A DNA stretch of 58,086 bases from Calidifonticultor sp964387355 (GTDB lineage: Bacteria > Actinomycetota > Humimicrobiia > Humimicrobiales > Humimicrobiaceae): assembly GCA_964387355.1 (NCBI GenBank), contig CAYLWJ010000015.1, positions 1 to 58,086 on the forward strand. The letters are read 5' to 3'. Made by a program: the position numbers and the translations under genes. The notes under the pieces are model-generated. The model had not been told where the DNA came from and ran no database searches. It saw only the letters and a list, made by a program, of their open reading frames with translations. This document shows, in pieces, positions 9,697 to 18,293 of the stretch. Every line of letters starts with the position of its first letter. Position 1 is the stretch's first letter.

Positions 9697-9859
9697 GTAG
9701 ACTCTTTTTAGAGTTATTAATGTAACATTACATCGTAGACCATTAAAAAAAATTATTATAAATTTAATAAATTTCAATCTCATTTATATAGTAGCATTTT
9801 GATACTGTAAACTCAGCTAAGCTATAAAGTCTACGATGTGTTGATATATTTGAGTCTAC
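9697..9859. repeat. Nested inverted repeats between purN and purH
   Basis: An inner pair of perfect 11-bp arms, ACATCGTAGAC at 9730-9740 and GTCTACGATGT at 9829-9839, is enclosed by an outer 8-bp pair, GTAGACTC at 9697-9704 and GAGTCTAC at 9852-9859. All four arms share the core GTAGAC or its complement, so the motif occurs twice in each orientation. The element could fold into a long RNA stem or bind a protein at repeated sites; it could also be a small non-coding mobile relic. No gene lies inside it. Confidence 0.6.
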
Positions 9860-9945
9860 TATCTATTGATATTTGTCAATTAATGTTTAGCATTTACTTA
9901 TTAATTATTTTAAGAGGAGATTAAAATTTAAAAGGAGATTAAAAG

Positions 9946-11682
9946 GTGCAAGTAAAAATAAAAAGAGCTTTAATTAGTGTTTCAAACAAAATAGGAATAG
10001 TAAAGTTTGCTGAAGTTTTACAGGACTTGGGAGTGGAAATAATATCAACTGGTGGAACGTATAATCAACTAAATGCCGCTAAAATAAATGCAATTAAAAT
10101 AGAACAGCTGACAGGATTTCCTGAAATGCTTGATGGAAGGCTTAAAACCCTTCATCCTTTTGTTCATGGGGCAATATTAGCTGATAGAAGCAAAGAAAGC
10201 CACTTAAGGCAAGTAGAAGAGGCTAATATAAAATTAATTGATATGGTAGTTGTAAACTTATATCCTTTCAAAGAAACAGTTATAAAGCCTGGTGTTACTT
10301 TGGAAGAAGCTATAGAAAATATTGATATTGGTGGGCCTACAATGATAAGGAGTGCAGCAAAAAACCACAAAAGTGTAGCTGTTATAGTTGACCCTGAAGA
10401 TTACGCGCCTATTGCAGAAGAACTGAAGAATAATAATGGAGCCTTAAGCCAAGAGACGTGTTTTGCTTTAAGTGTGAAAGCTTTTCAGCATACTTGTGAG
10501 TATGACAGTCATATATTTAATTATATGATTAACAGGCTGTCAGAGATGAATTTGCAGATTGAAAAAGATAAAAAAATAAAAACAAAAATATTTGTTAGAC
10601 CTTACTTAAAAATTGACTGCACAAAAGATGAGAGTACTTATATTAACGGCATTAATAGTAGTATTAATAGTAGTGTTAATAGTTTTTTAGATTCTGATAA
10701 AAATTTTAATAAAAATCTAAATTTAATATTTGAAAAAATCCAAGATTTAAGATACGGGGAGAATCCCCATCAAAAAGCTTCGTATTATAAATTTATAGAT
10801 GCGCCATATGATTGTTTTGCAAATAGCACAAAATTGCAAGGTAAAGAACTTTCATATAATAATATTTTAGATGCAAATGCTGCATTTTCAATAGTTAAAG
10901 AGTTTGAAACTCCTTGTGTTGCAATAATTAAACACAATAATCCTTGTGGAGTAGCAACAGCTACAACTGTAACAGAGGCTTATCATAATGCCCATTTTTG
11001 TGACCCGCTTTCTGCTTTTGGAGGAATTGTTGCTTGTAATTATAAATGGACTTCAGATGCTGCAAGATTTATGAAAGATAAATTTGTTGAAGTATTAATA
11101 GCTCCTGATTTTGAATCAGAGGCTTTAGAAATTTTAAAAGAAAAAGAAAATTTAAGAATACTAAAAATCAATTTTAACCTTGATTCTTTTTTAAAAGAGC
11201 TCGAATCTGAAAATTTTGTTCCAAAATTTTATGATATTAAAAGTGTAGATGGCGGCATTGTTGTCCAAGAGCCTGATGAATCAACGATAAAATCAATAAC
11301 TTTTCAAATTGTTACAGAACAAAAGCCTACTAGATCAAGTTTAGATGATTTGCTTTTTGCTTGGCAAGTGGTAAAAAATGTTAAATCAAATGCAATAGTT
11401 CTTGCTTCAGGTAAAGCTACTGTTGGAATAGGTGCAGGCCAGATGAGCAGATTAGATGCAACTAAAATTGCTATAGAAAAGGCAGGTAAACGCGCACAAG
11501 GCTCAGTGCTTGCATCTGATGCATTTTTTCCATTTAGTGATGCAGTTGAAATAGCAATAAATGCAGGGATAACTGCTATTATACAGCCTGGTGGTTCAGT
11601 TAAAGATTCAGAAGTAATAAGCCTGTGTAATAAATTAAAAATACCTATGCTTTTTACTGGAAAAAGGCATTTTAAGCATTAA
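9946..11682 (+). CDS. purH: Bifunctional AICAR formyltransferase / IMP cyclohydrolase
   Basis: PurH catalyses the last two steps to IMP. The N-terminal cyclohydrolase domain (about residues 1-195) has EIISTGGTYNQL and GRLKTLHPFVHGAIL; the C-terminal formyltransferase has LRYGENPHQKASYY near 266, IIKHNNPCGVATA near 326 and the DPLSAFGGIVACN block. It starts at GTG 9946 with AAGGAG upstream; a second copy of GGAGATTAAAA lies 18 bases further upstream. At 578 residues it is longer than the usual 510-530 because of a Lys/Ser/Asn-rich insertion at about 203-258 between the two domains, which includes three copies of a 4-residue repeat. Other purine genes (purD, purE, purC, purA) are not in this window. 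Confidence 0.97.
   Translation: MQVKIKRALISVSNKIGIVKFAEVLQDLGVEIISTGGTYNQLNAAKINAIKIEQLTGFPEMLDGRLKTLHPFVHGAILADRSKESHLRQVEEANIKLIDMVVVNLYPFKETVIKPGVTLEEAIENIDIGGPTMIRSAAKNHKSVAVIVDPEDYAPIAEELKNNNGALSQETCFALSVKAFQHTCEYDSHIFNYMINRLSEMNLQIEKDKKIKTKIFVRPYLKIDCTKDESTYINGINSSINSSVNSFLDSDKNFNKNLNLIFEKIQDLRYGENPHQKASYYKFIDAPYDCFANSTKLQGKELSYNNILDANAAFSIVKEFETPCVAIIKHNNPCGVATATTVTEAYHNAHFCDPLSAFGGIVACNYKWTSDAARFMKDKFVEVLIAPDFESEALEILKEKENLRILKINFNLDSFLKELESENFVPKFYDIKSVDGGIVVQEPDESTIKSITFQIVTEQKPTRSSLDDLLFAWQVVKNVKSNAIVLASGKATVGIGAGQMSRLDATKIAIEKAGKRAQGSVLASDAFFPFSDAVEIAINAGITAIIQPGGSVKDSEVISLCNKLKIPMLFTGKRHFKH
10651..10686 (+). repeat. In-frame 12-bp repeat in purH
   Basis: Three 12-bp units (ATTAATAGTAGT twice exactly, then GTTAATAGTTTT) encode INSS, INSS and VNSF in the linker between the two PurH domains. 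Confidence 0.85.
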
Positions 11683-11710
11683 TTAATCCTTAAAAACATA
11701 AGTTAGAAAA

Positions 11711-11754
11711 AAACATAAGCTAGCTTATTTAAATTTAAAAGCTAGCTTATGTTT
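11711..11754. terminator. Perfect 16-bp hairpin between converging purH and lon
   Basis: Arms AAACATAAGCTAGCTT (11711-11726) and AAGCTAGCTTATGTTT (11739-11754) are perfectly complementary around a 12-base AT loop. A-rich sequence precedes and T-rich sequence follows it, so it can serve as a bidirectional Rho-independent terminator for purH (plus) and lon (minus). Confidence 0.8.
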
Positions 11755-11824
11755 AAAGTAGAGCCTTTTTCATGCACTCATATATGTTTTCATATATGTT
11801 TTATAAAGGTTAGGCTATTTTTAC

Positions 11825-11864
11825 TTTTATTAACTTTTATTAACTTTTTATAACTTTTATTAAC
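11825..11864. repeat. 10-bp tandem repeat, four units
   Basis: Four consecutive 10-bp units based on TTTTATTAAC (the third is TTTTTATAAC) lie in the purH-lon intergenic region. Confidence 0.8.
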
Positions 11865-11894
11865 AAAAGTAATAATTACTTCTTAAAATAATCT

Positions 11895-11934
11895 TTTTAA
11901 TGTATTATGCACTATTTTAATGTATTATGCACTA
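11895..11934. repeat. 20-bp tandem duplication across the lon stop codon
   Basis: A 20-bp unit is duplicated perfectly head to tail at 11895-11914 and 11915-11934. The right copy contains the lon stop codon (11925-11927, minus strand), so the left copy is a duplicated gene end lying just past the present stop. Confidence 0.85.
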
Positions 11935-14369
11935 AAATGTGCAATGCTTTTTTCTTCTTTTCCAGCCTTAGATTCTTTTTCTTTTTTATAAACTGAAGGA
12001 TCTTTTTCAAGTGCATTTTTTATTACTTCATCAATGTTTTCAACAAATACAAGATTTAGACCTTTTAAAATACTTTGTGGCACTTCTTCAAGATCTTTTT
12101 TATTTTTTGCAGGTAAGATAACTTTTTTAAGTCCTGCTCTCTTTGCTGCAAGCAGCTTTTCTTTCAACCCGCCTATAGGTAAAACTCTACCTCTTAGTGT
12201 TATTTCACCAGTCATTCCAACATCTCTAAGCACAGGTATGCCAGTGAATGCTGAAACTAACGATGTTGTAATTGCTACACCTGCAGATGGGCCATCTTTA
12301 GGGATAGCACCTGCAGGAACGTGAACATGTATATCAGTTTTACTAAATATATTCTCATTTATACCAAATTCACTAGCTTTGGAATGAACATAACTAATTG
12401 CAGCTTTGGCTGACTCTTTCATTACTTCACCAAGGCTACCAGTAAGTATAAGATTGCCGTTTCCTTTATAATGGGTTGATTCTATTAATATTATATCACC
12501 ACCAACTGGAGTATAGGCAAGTCCTGTTGCAACGCCAACTCTGTTTTTATCCTCAATTTCGCTTGGGTGAATTTTTGGAACTCCAAGGTATTCTCTAATT
12601 TTATTTTTTGTAATTATTTTTGGATATTTTTTGCCTTCTAAGATTTCCCTTGCTATTTTCTTGAAAATATTTCCTATTTCACGCTCTAAATTACGAACAC
12701 CTGCTTCTCTTGTGTACTCTTCAATTAGTAACAAGATTGCATCCTTAGAAAACTGTATATTGTATTTTTTTATACCTTGTTCTTCCATTTGTTTAGGAAT
12801 TAAGAACTTTTCAGCAATATGTATTTTTTCTTCAGAACTGTACCCCGGAATTTCTATGATTTCCATTCTATCTCTAAGAGCAGGATGAATGGTATCCAGA
12901 ATATTTGCTGTTGTAATAAACATTACGTTTGATAAATCATAAGGCACTTCAAGATAATGATCTCTAAATGAATTATTCTGCTCTGGATCTAAAACTTCAA
13001 GCAAAGCAGAAGAAGGGTCGCCTCTGAAATCTGCGCCAACTTTATCAATTTCATCCAGCATAAATACAGGGTTACTTGTTTTTACTTGAGCCAGCCCTTG
13101 AATTATCCTTCCAGGAAGGGCGCCAACATATGTTCTTCTATGGCCCCTTATTTCAGCTTCATCTCTTATGCCGCCAATTGACATCCTAATAAATTTTCTA
13201 CCCATAGCTTTTGCTATAGATTGACCAAGTGAAGTTTTACCTACACCTGGAGGTCCAACAAAGCAAAGTATGGGTCCTTTGGTAGATTTACCTTTTAATT
13301 TCCTTACAGCAAGATAATCTAGTATATGCTCTTTTACTTTTTCTAAATCATAATGGTCCCCATCAAGAATTTTTTTTGCCTTTTTAATATCTAAAAAATC
13401 TTTAGTTTTTTCAGACCATGGAACTTCCAGCATCCAGTCTATATAAGTTCTTATATATGAATATTCTGGAGACATGCTATTCATGCTTTCAAGTCTTTTT
13501 ATTTCTTTTTTTACCTTTTCATAAGCTTCTTTAGGCATTTTCTTTTTTTCCAGTTTCTTTTCAAGCTCATTGATCATTTCAAAAGACTCGTCAGACTCTC
13601 CAAGCTCTTCTTTAATTGCTTTTAACTGCTGTCTTAAATAATACTCCCTTTGAGTTTTACCAACTTCTTTTTGTACTTTATCTCTAATTTGAGACTGAAT
13701 TTCGAACTTCCTAAGCTCTTCAGAAAGAAATTCAGTTAATTTTTTTAATCTCTTTTCAATATTTGTTTCCTCTAAGATAGCCTGTTTTTGGCTTGTATCA
13801 GAAAGCAGATATGAAGCAAACAAATCTGCTTGTACTTCTGGTTTTGATATGTTAGTAGCAGCCACTACAAAAGTTGTTGGAAGTGGTATGCCAAGCTGAA
13901 TAAATTTTTCAACTTGAACCCTTATGGTTGTGTTAAGGTTTTCAATTTCTTCATTTACAACATAAGGTTCGTCTTCCAGAACTTCAGTAAAAACTCTAAA
14001 GTATGGTTCTGTTTGAGTAAAATATTTAATTCTTACCCTGCATATTCCTTCCACCAGGCATTTTATTTCATCACTAGCAACATTTACTACTTGTTTTATT
14101 GCACAGGCTGTTCCAACTTCATAAAGGTCATCTTTATCAATTATTTCTTTTCCTTCAATTTTTTGAGCAACAACAACAATTATTTTATGCTCTTTTGAAG
14201 CGCTATTAATAGCTTCAACAGATTTTTTTCTTCCTACTATTAATGGAGTAGAAAGAAATGGAAAAACTACGCTATTTTTAAGCGCAAGCAAAGGTAATTC
14301 CTGAGGTATTTTAAATTTTACTTCAGGTTTATCATCAGGCATATTTGAAAAATTATCATAATCAGCCAT
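11925..14369 (-). CDS. lon: ATP-dependent Lon protease
   Basis: Lon is the cytosolic AAA+ serine protease that removes damaged and regulatory proteins. The 814-residue protein has the N-terminal substrate domain (about 20-215), coiled linker, AAA+ module with Walker A GPPGVGKT at 372-379 and Walker B VFMLDEIDK near 435-443, and the C-terminal protease domain with catalytic Ser695 (PKDGPSAG) and Lys738 (GGLKEKLLAA); their 43-residue spacing equals that of E. coli Lon. It is a complete bacterial-type LonA. The start ATG has AGGAAG upstream on its strand. No CIRCE element is seen upstream, but a short dyad lies about 100 bp before the gene. The C-terminal tail (after about 785) is Lys/Glu/Ser-rich. 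Confidence 0.97.
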   Translation of the reverse strand: MADYDNFSNMPDDKPEVKFKIPQELPLLALKNSVVFPFLSTPLIVGRKKSVEAINSASKEHKIIVVVAQKIEGKEIIDKDDLYEVGTACAIKQVVNVASDEIKCLVEGICRVRIKYFTQTEPYFRVFTEVLEDEPYVVNEEIENLNTTIRVQVEKFIQLGIPLPTTFVVAATNISKPEVQADLFASYLLSDTSQKQAILEETNIEKRLKKLTEFLSEELRKFEIQSQIRDKVQKEVGKTQREYYLRQQLKAIKEELGESDESFEMINELEKKLEKKKMPKEAYEKVKKEIKRLESMNSMSPEYSYIRTYIDWMLEVPWSEKTKDFLDIKKAKKILDGDHYDLEKVKEHILDYLAVRKLKGKSTKGPILCFVGPPGVGKTSLGQSIAKAMGRKFIRMSIGGIRDEAEIRGHRRTYVGALPGRIIQGLAQVKTSNPVFMLDEIDKVGADFRGDPSSALLEVLDPEQNNSFRDHYLEVPYDLSNVMFITTANILDTIHPALRDRMEIIEIPGYSSEEKIHIAEKFLIPKQMEEQGIKKYNIQFSKDAILLLIEEYTREAGVRNLEREIGNIFKKIAREILEGKKYPKIITKNKIREYLGVPKIHPSEIEDKNRVGVATGLAYTPVGGDIILIESTHYKGNGNLILTGSLGEVMKESAKAAISYVHSKASEFGINENIFSKTDIHVHVPAGAIPKDGPSAGVAITTSLVSAFTGIPVLRDVGMTGEITLRGRVLPIGGLKEKLLAAKRAGLKKVILPAKNKKDLEEVPQSILKGLNLVFVENIDEVIKNALEKDPSVYKKEKESKAGKEEKSIAHFSA

Positions 14370-14670
14370 ATCTATCTTCCTTTCATACTTAGTTTATAAT
14401 TTAAACTCATTATAACAATTTTTTTAAAAAATACCAATATTTTTAATTAATTTTTGTAAAATTATATTTCACTTAAAGTGAAAAATTTTTTTACCAATTA
14501 TAATTAATTATTTAATTATTTTCAAGTATTTGAGAGATATTTAGAGTATAAGGATATAATTAATATTTTTATATAATATTTTAGAAAACATATTTTAGAA
14601 AACCTTTTTAATTAACATTTTTTAAGAATATTTTTTATCAATAATTTTATTAAAATACTTTTAATTAATA
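14370..14670. other. lon upstream region with a small dyad
   Basis: These 301 bp hold no gene. The only clear structure is the dyad TTTCACTTAAAGTGAAA at 14467-14483, about 100 bp upstream of the lon start. It could be an operator for lon or a short hairpin; the remainder is AT-rich sequence. Confidence 0.3.
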
Positions 14671-15033
14671 TTAGTATCCTAATTCTTTTAGAGTTTTTTC
14701 ATTAAGGCCAAAGTAATGACCTAATTCATGCAGGACTGCTTTTTTTGTATTTTTTATAAGATCTTGTTCTGAATTTGAAATAGATTCTAGAGCTTTTTTA
14801 TAGATTGTAATTTTATCAGGAAATAATGGTTTTCCTTGACTTCTTTTAGTAAGTGGAACACCGTGATAAAGTGCAAGTATTATTTTATTTTCAGGTTTTT
14901 TATTTATTACTTCTGAAGGTAAAATATTGTATTGGTCAATTTCAATGCTTAAGTTTTCAAGCTTATTCTTAAACTTCTCAGGGACGTTTTTTAGAACATC
15001 TTCTATTAGTTCTTCAAACTTTTCTATTTCCAT
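14671..15033 (-). CDS. Small zincin-like metallopeptidase family protein
   Basis: This 120-residue cytosolic protein has the zinc-metalloprotease motif HELGHYFGL near its C terminus (HExxH at 102-106, with Gly109 in the HExxHxxG pattern). The N-terminal part, with PENKIILALYHGVPLT and FPDKITIYKKAL, matches my memory of the small MMP-like/Zincin_1 (DUF1025) family found in many actinobacteria and other bacteria. Family members are short and soluble and their substrates are not known. It lies upstream of lon on the same strand but 301 bp away, so a shared transcript is possible, not demonstrated. The start ATG at 15033 fits the family N terminus. Confidence 0.8.
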   Translation of the reverse strand: MEIEKFEELIEDVLKNVPEKFKNKLENLSIEIDQYNILPSEVINKKPENKIILALYHGVPLTKRSQGKPLFPDKITIYKKALESISNSEQDLIKNTKKAVLHELGHYFGLNEKTLKELGY

Positions 15034-15435
15034 ATGTTATCTAGATAAAATATTTAATTAAAATAATTAACTTAAATTAAGATAATTTATTTAAAGTAGT
15101 TTATAGTATTTTAATATTGTATTTTTTATTATTATAATTCTTTTTAATGAAAGTAATTATTTTACTGTAAATTTTGCTATAAGTAATTATATGTTATATT
15201 ATTTTATAGATTTATACTATAAAATTAAAGAATATAAAATTTATTTATCTTATTATACGAGTGATATATAGCAATAAAAAAAATTTAGGACAAGTTTGAG
15301 TTATTTTAATTTATTTTTTATCAACAGAATTTAGATACTACATATAAAATTTTCGAATGAATTTTTAATATACTTTACTTGGTTTAAATAAAGGCATAAG
15401 AATGATAAATTAAATTTTAGAATTGGAGTTTATTT
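15034..15435. other. AT-rich divergent intergenic region
   Basis: About 400 bp separate the minus-strand zincin gene from the plus-strand membrane protein. I see no ORF, RNA gene or strong repeat. Promoters for both flanking genes should lie here. Confidence 0.5.
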
Positions 15436-16191
15436 ATGAAAAATAAAGTTTTTAAGAAAATTAAATGGCAGATTATTTTAGGATTTTTGTTAATTTTAAC
15501 TTCTGCTCTAATATATTTTTTTCATTTTTTAATTTTTAAAGATACAAGACACATATTTATTTATCTACTTGGTGATATTGCTTTTACTCCAGTAGAAGTT
15601 TTACTTGTAACTTTAATTATTGATAGGGTTCTTTCCGCCAGAGAAAAACAGACAATGATTGAAAAATTAAATATGGTTATTGGCGCGTTTTTTAGCGAGG
15701 TTGGGCTAAGGCTTATGTATTACTTTTCATGTTTTGATTTAAATGCTGACAATATTAAAAAAGAATTATCTTCAATTCAGAAATGGACTGAGAAAGATTT
15801 ATCAAGAATTGAAAATGCGATTTATAAATTCAAATATTCAGTTAATTGCAAAATTGGAAACCTAGATGAATTAAAATCATTTTTGGTTAGTAAAAGACCA
15901 TTTTTATTAAGGCTTTTAGAAAATCCTAATTTGCTCGAGCATGAGAAATTTACAGAACTTTTATGGGCAGTTTTTCATCTTACCGAAGAGTTAGAATACA
16001 GAAAGGACTTGCATTCTAATCCTGATTCAGATTATGAACACATTTCTGGAGATATTAAAAGAGCTTATGTTTTAATTATTGTTGAGTGGTTAAAGTATAT
16101 TAAACACCTAAAAAACAATTACCCATACTTATATTCATTGGTTTCCAGAATAAATCCTTTTGATGAGGAAGCGTCAGTTATAGTTAGTTAG
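15436..16191 (+). CDS. Conserved hypothetical protein with two N-terminal membrane segments
   Basis: The 251-residue protein begins with a membrane segment (about 11-33) and a second, less polar stretch (about 41-63, YLLGDIAFTPVEVLLVTLII), followed by a predicted helical cytosolic region rich in charged residues. The block AREKQTMIEKLNMVIGAFFSEVG near 68-90 resembles a conserved hypothetical family I remember from diverse bacteria, but I know no function for it. The ATG has GGAG ten bases upstream. It is a single gene between the zincin gene and the converging radical SAM gene. The spacer after it (16195-16330) consists of TTTAATTAAC-like repeats. I see no catalytic motif. Confidence 0.7.
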   Translation: MKNKVFKKIKWQIILGFLLILTSALIYFFHFLIFKDTRHIFIYLLGDIAFTPVEVLLVTLIIDRVLSAREKQTMIEKLNMVIGAFFSEVGLRLMYYFSCFDLNADNIKKELSSIQKWTEKDLSRIENAIYKFKYSVNCKIGNLDELKSFLVSKRPFLLRLLENPNLLEHEKFTELLWAVFHLTEELEYRKDLHSNPDSDYEHISGDIKRAYVLIIVEWLKYIKHLKNNYPYLYSLVSRINPFDEEASVIVS

Positions 16192-16333
16192 TTATTTGTT
16201 AATTTTTATTACCTTTAGTTAACTTTAATTAACTAAAAACATTTTTAATTTAATTTGGTTTTTAGCTAGCTTTAATTAATTTTTATTAACTTAATTAGTT
16301 TTTTAGTCTTGGTTAGTTTTAATTAGCTTCAAA

Positions 16334-17860
16334 TTAGCTTAAAACATTTCTAAAATGTATTCCTGCAAGTGAGTAGCCAATTGCATATGGAAACAATCCA
16401 GGGTATCTAATTGCAACCCATAGAAGAAGCTTCCAAAAATGTCTTCTTCCTCTGCCTTTTATGCCAAGCAGCCAAATTGAGCTAAATAGTGCTTTTATAT
16501 GGAATTTTTTAATCCTTATGGTTTTAAATCTAATTTTTGGTGGTTTAAATTCCATTAAGAAAGTTTTTATTCTCTCATAATAGTCTTTTGGATTATAAAT
16601 AGTTTCTAATATCTTTCTGTACCCATTAAAAAGAACTTTAGGGTCCATTTTAGGAATAAAATTCAATGTCGATACTGCAGTATTATTACCAGAAGCTTCA
16701 CTAATTATTCTTTTACTTTCAAATAGTCTTTTATAAAGTCTAGTTTTTGGAAGCGCTGAAAGAAGTCCAACCATTGCTGTAACAATTCCACTTTTTTGTA
16801 TAAATTCAATTTGACGCTGAAATATTGAAGGTGTATCACTGTCAAATCCAACAATGAAACCACCTTGCACTTCTAAGCCAGCATTCTGCAGTTTTTTAAC
16901 CGATGAAACCAGATCTCTATTTGTGTTGTGATATTTGTTGCATTCTTCAAGGCCAGCTTCATCAGGTGTTTCTATTCCAACAAAAACAGTTGTAAAGCCA
17001 GCATTTACCAGTAAGTTTATAAGATTTTCATCATCTGCTAAGTTAATTGAAACTTGAGTGTTAAAAGAAAAAGGATACCTTTTTTCCTGCTGCCATGAAA
17101 TAATAGCAGGTAGAATCTCATTTTTTAACTTACTCTTATTTCCTATTAAATTATCATCAACAAAAAAGATTCCACCTCTCCAGCCTGCTTTATAAAGTGT
17201 TTCTAATTCTAATATAACCTGTTTTGTTGATTTTGTTCTTGGGTTTCTTCCATTTAAAACAACCACATCGCAGAATTCACAATTAAAAGGACAGCCTCTA
17301 GAGTATTGTATACACATGGAATGATATCTAAAAATGTTTATTAAATTCCAGTCTGGAACAGGAACATTTGAAATATCAGGGAATTTGCTGCTTTGATAAC
17401 ATGGTTTTAAACTATTATTATTAAAATCATCAATAAATTCTTTAATTGTATCTTCTGCCTCTCCAATAAATAAATGCTCTACTTTAGGTAAGGATTCCCA
17501 ACCAGTTGTAAATAGAGGCCCGCCGCCAGCAATAGGTTTGCCGAATTTTTTAACCCTTTCGATTATTTGAACTGTAGAATCTTTTTGAACAATCATTGCA
17601 CTAATAAAAACAAAGTCTGCCCATTTTATATCAGAATCGTTTAAGTTATCGACATTTACATCAACTAGTTTTTTATTCCAGCTTTTTGGAAGCATTGAAG
17701 ATATTGTTAAAAGACCTAAAGGAGGGAAAGAGGCTTTTTTGCCTAAAATTCCTAAAATGTTGTCAAAACTCCAAAAGGTTTTAGTATATTTTGGATAGAT
17801 TAAAAGTATATTTAAGGAATCTTTTTTATAGTTATTTTCAATATTTTTTTCATTTTTCAT
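16334..17860 (-). CDS. B12-binding-type radical SAM protein
   Basis: This 508-residue protein has the layout of class B radical SAM enzymes: an N-terminal Rossmann-like cobalamin-binding region (about 15-150, with PLGLLTISSMLP and GGGPLFTTG), the radical SAM barrel with the 4Fe-4S motif CPFNCEFC (Cys190, Cys194, Cys197), and a C-terminal region resembling DUF4070 (GGFIVGFDSDTPSIF, LLSALPKTRLYKRL). The family includes hopanoid methylases such as HpnP/HpnR and many enzymes of unknown substrate; B12 enzymes of this group usually methylate unactivated carbons. No hopanoid genes are nearby, so I do not assign a substrate. It is transcribed away from the opine-dehydrogenase/mutase-like pair, with a 433-bp shared upstream region. 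Confidence 0.85.
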   Translation of the reverse strand: MKNEKNIENNYKKDSLNILLIYPKYTKTFWSFDNILGILGKKASFPPLGLLTISSMLPKSWNKKLVDVNVDNLNDSDIKWADFVFISAMIVQKDSTVQIIERVKKFGKPIAGGGPLFTTGWESLPKVEHLFIGEAEDTIKEFIDDFNNNSLKPCYQSSKFPDISNVPVPDWNLINIFRYHSMCIQYSRGCPFNCEFCDVVVLNGRNPRTKSTKQVILELETLYKAGWRGGIFFVDDNLIGNKSKLKNEILPAIISWQQEKRYPFSFNTQVSINLADDENLINLLVNAGFTTVFVGIETPDEAGLEECNKYHNTNRDLVSSVKKLQNAGLEVQGGFIVGFDSDTPSIFQRQIEFIQKSGIVTAMVGLLSALPKTRLYKRLFESKRIISEASGNNTAVSTLNFIPKMDPKVLFNGYRKILETIYNPKDYYERIKTFLMEFKPPKIRFKTIRIKKFHIKALFSSIWLLGIKGRGRRHFWKLLLWVAIRYPGLFPYAIGYSLAGIHFRNVLS

Positions 17861-18077
17861 TTTTTGTTTTCTCCAATTTTTTTATTTTAAGTTTAATTTT
17901 AAGTTTAACTTTGGATTATTACAGATAAACATTTTTAAGTAAAGCCAAAAAAGGCCATTTAGTGTAAAATAAGTGTAAAATTTAATTTAATTTAAAATAA
18001 GCTTTATCTAATTTATTTTTAGCTGAATTTAGCTAAATAATTTTAATCAAGGTTAAATAATAAAGTTAAATAATTAT

Positions 18078-18109
18078 CTCTTAAATCCTTTTTAGATTTA
18101 AGAGTTTTT
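18078..18109 (+). terminator. Hairpin plus T-run in the leader before the opine dehydrogenase gene
   Basis: Arms CTCTTAAATC (18078-18087) and GATTTAAGAG (18095-18104) enclose a 7-base loop and are followed by TTTTT. No gene precedes it on the plus strand (the region 17861-18293 holds no ORF), so it may be a leader attenuator for the gene starting at 18294 or the end of an unrecognised short transcript. I see no known riboswitch core upstream of it. Confidence 0.55.
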
Positions 18110-18293
18110 ATAAAAGACGTAATGTATTAGCAAAAGTTTTAATATTTAAAAAGTTTACATATTTAGGAAAATAATATATTTTATAAGATAGTTATTAAAT
18201 TAAATTCATTACTAAGATAATTTAATTGCTAAGATAATTTAGAAAAGTAAGAAGTAAAAAGTAAAGGTAGGCGTTTTAAAGGCAGGTGTTTAA

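Noticed and set aside
11711..11760. CRISPR-like palindromic unit
   Set aside because: The palindrome occurs once, with no spacers or repeats of equal length; it is a terminator between converging genes.
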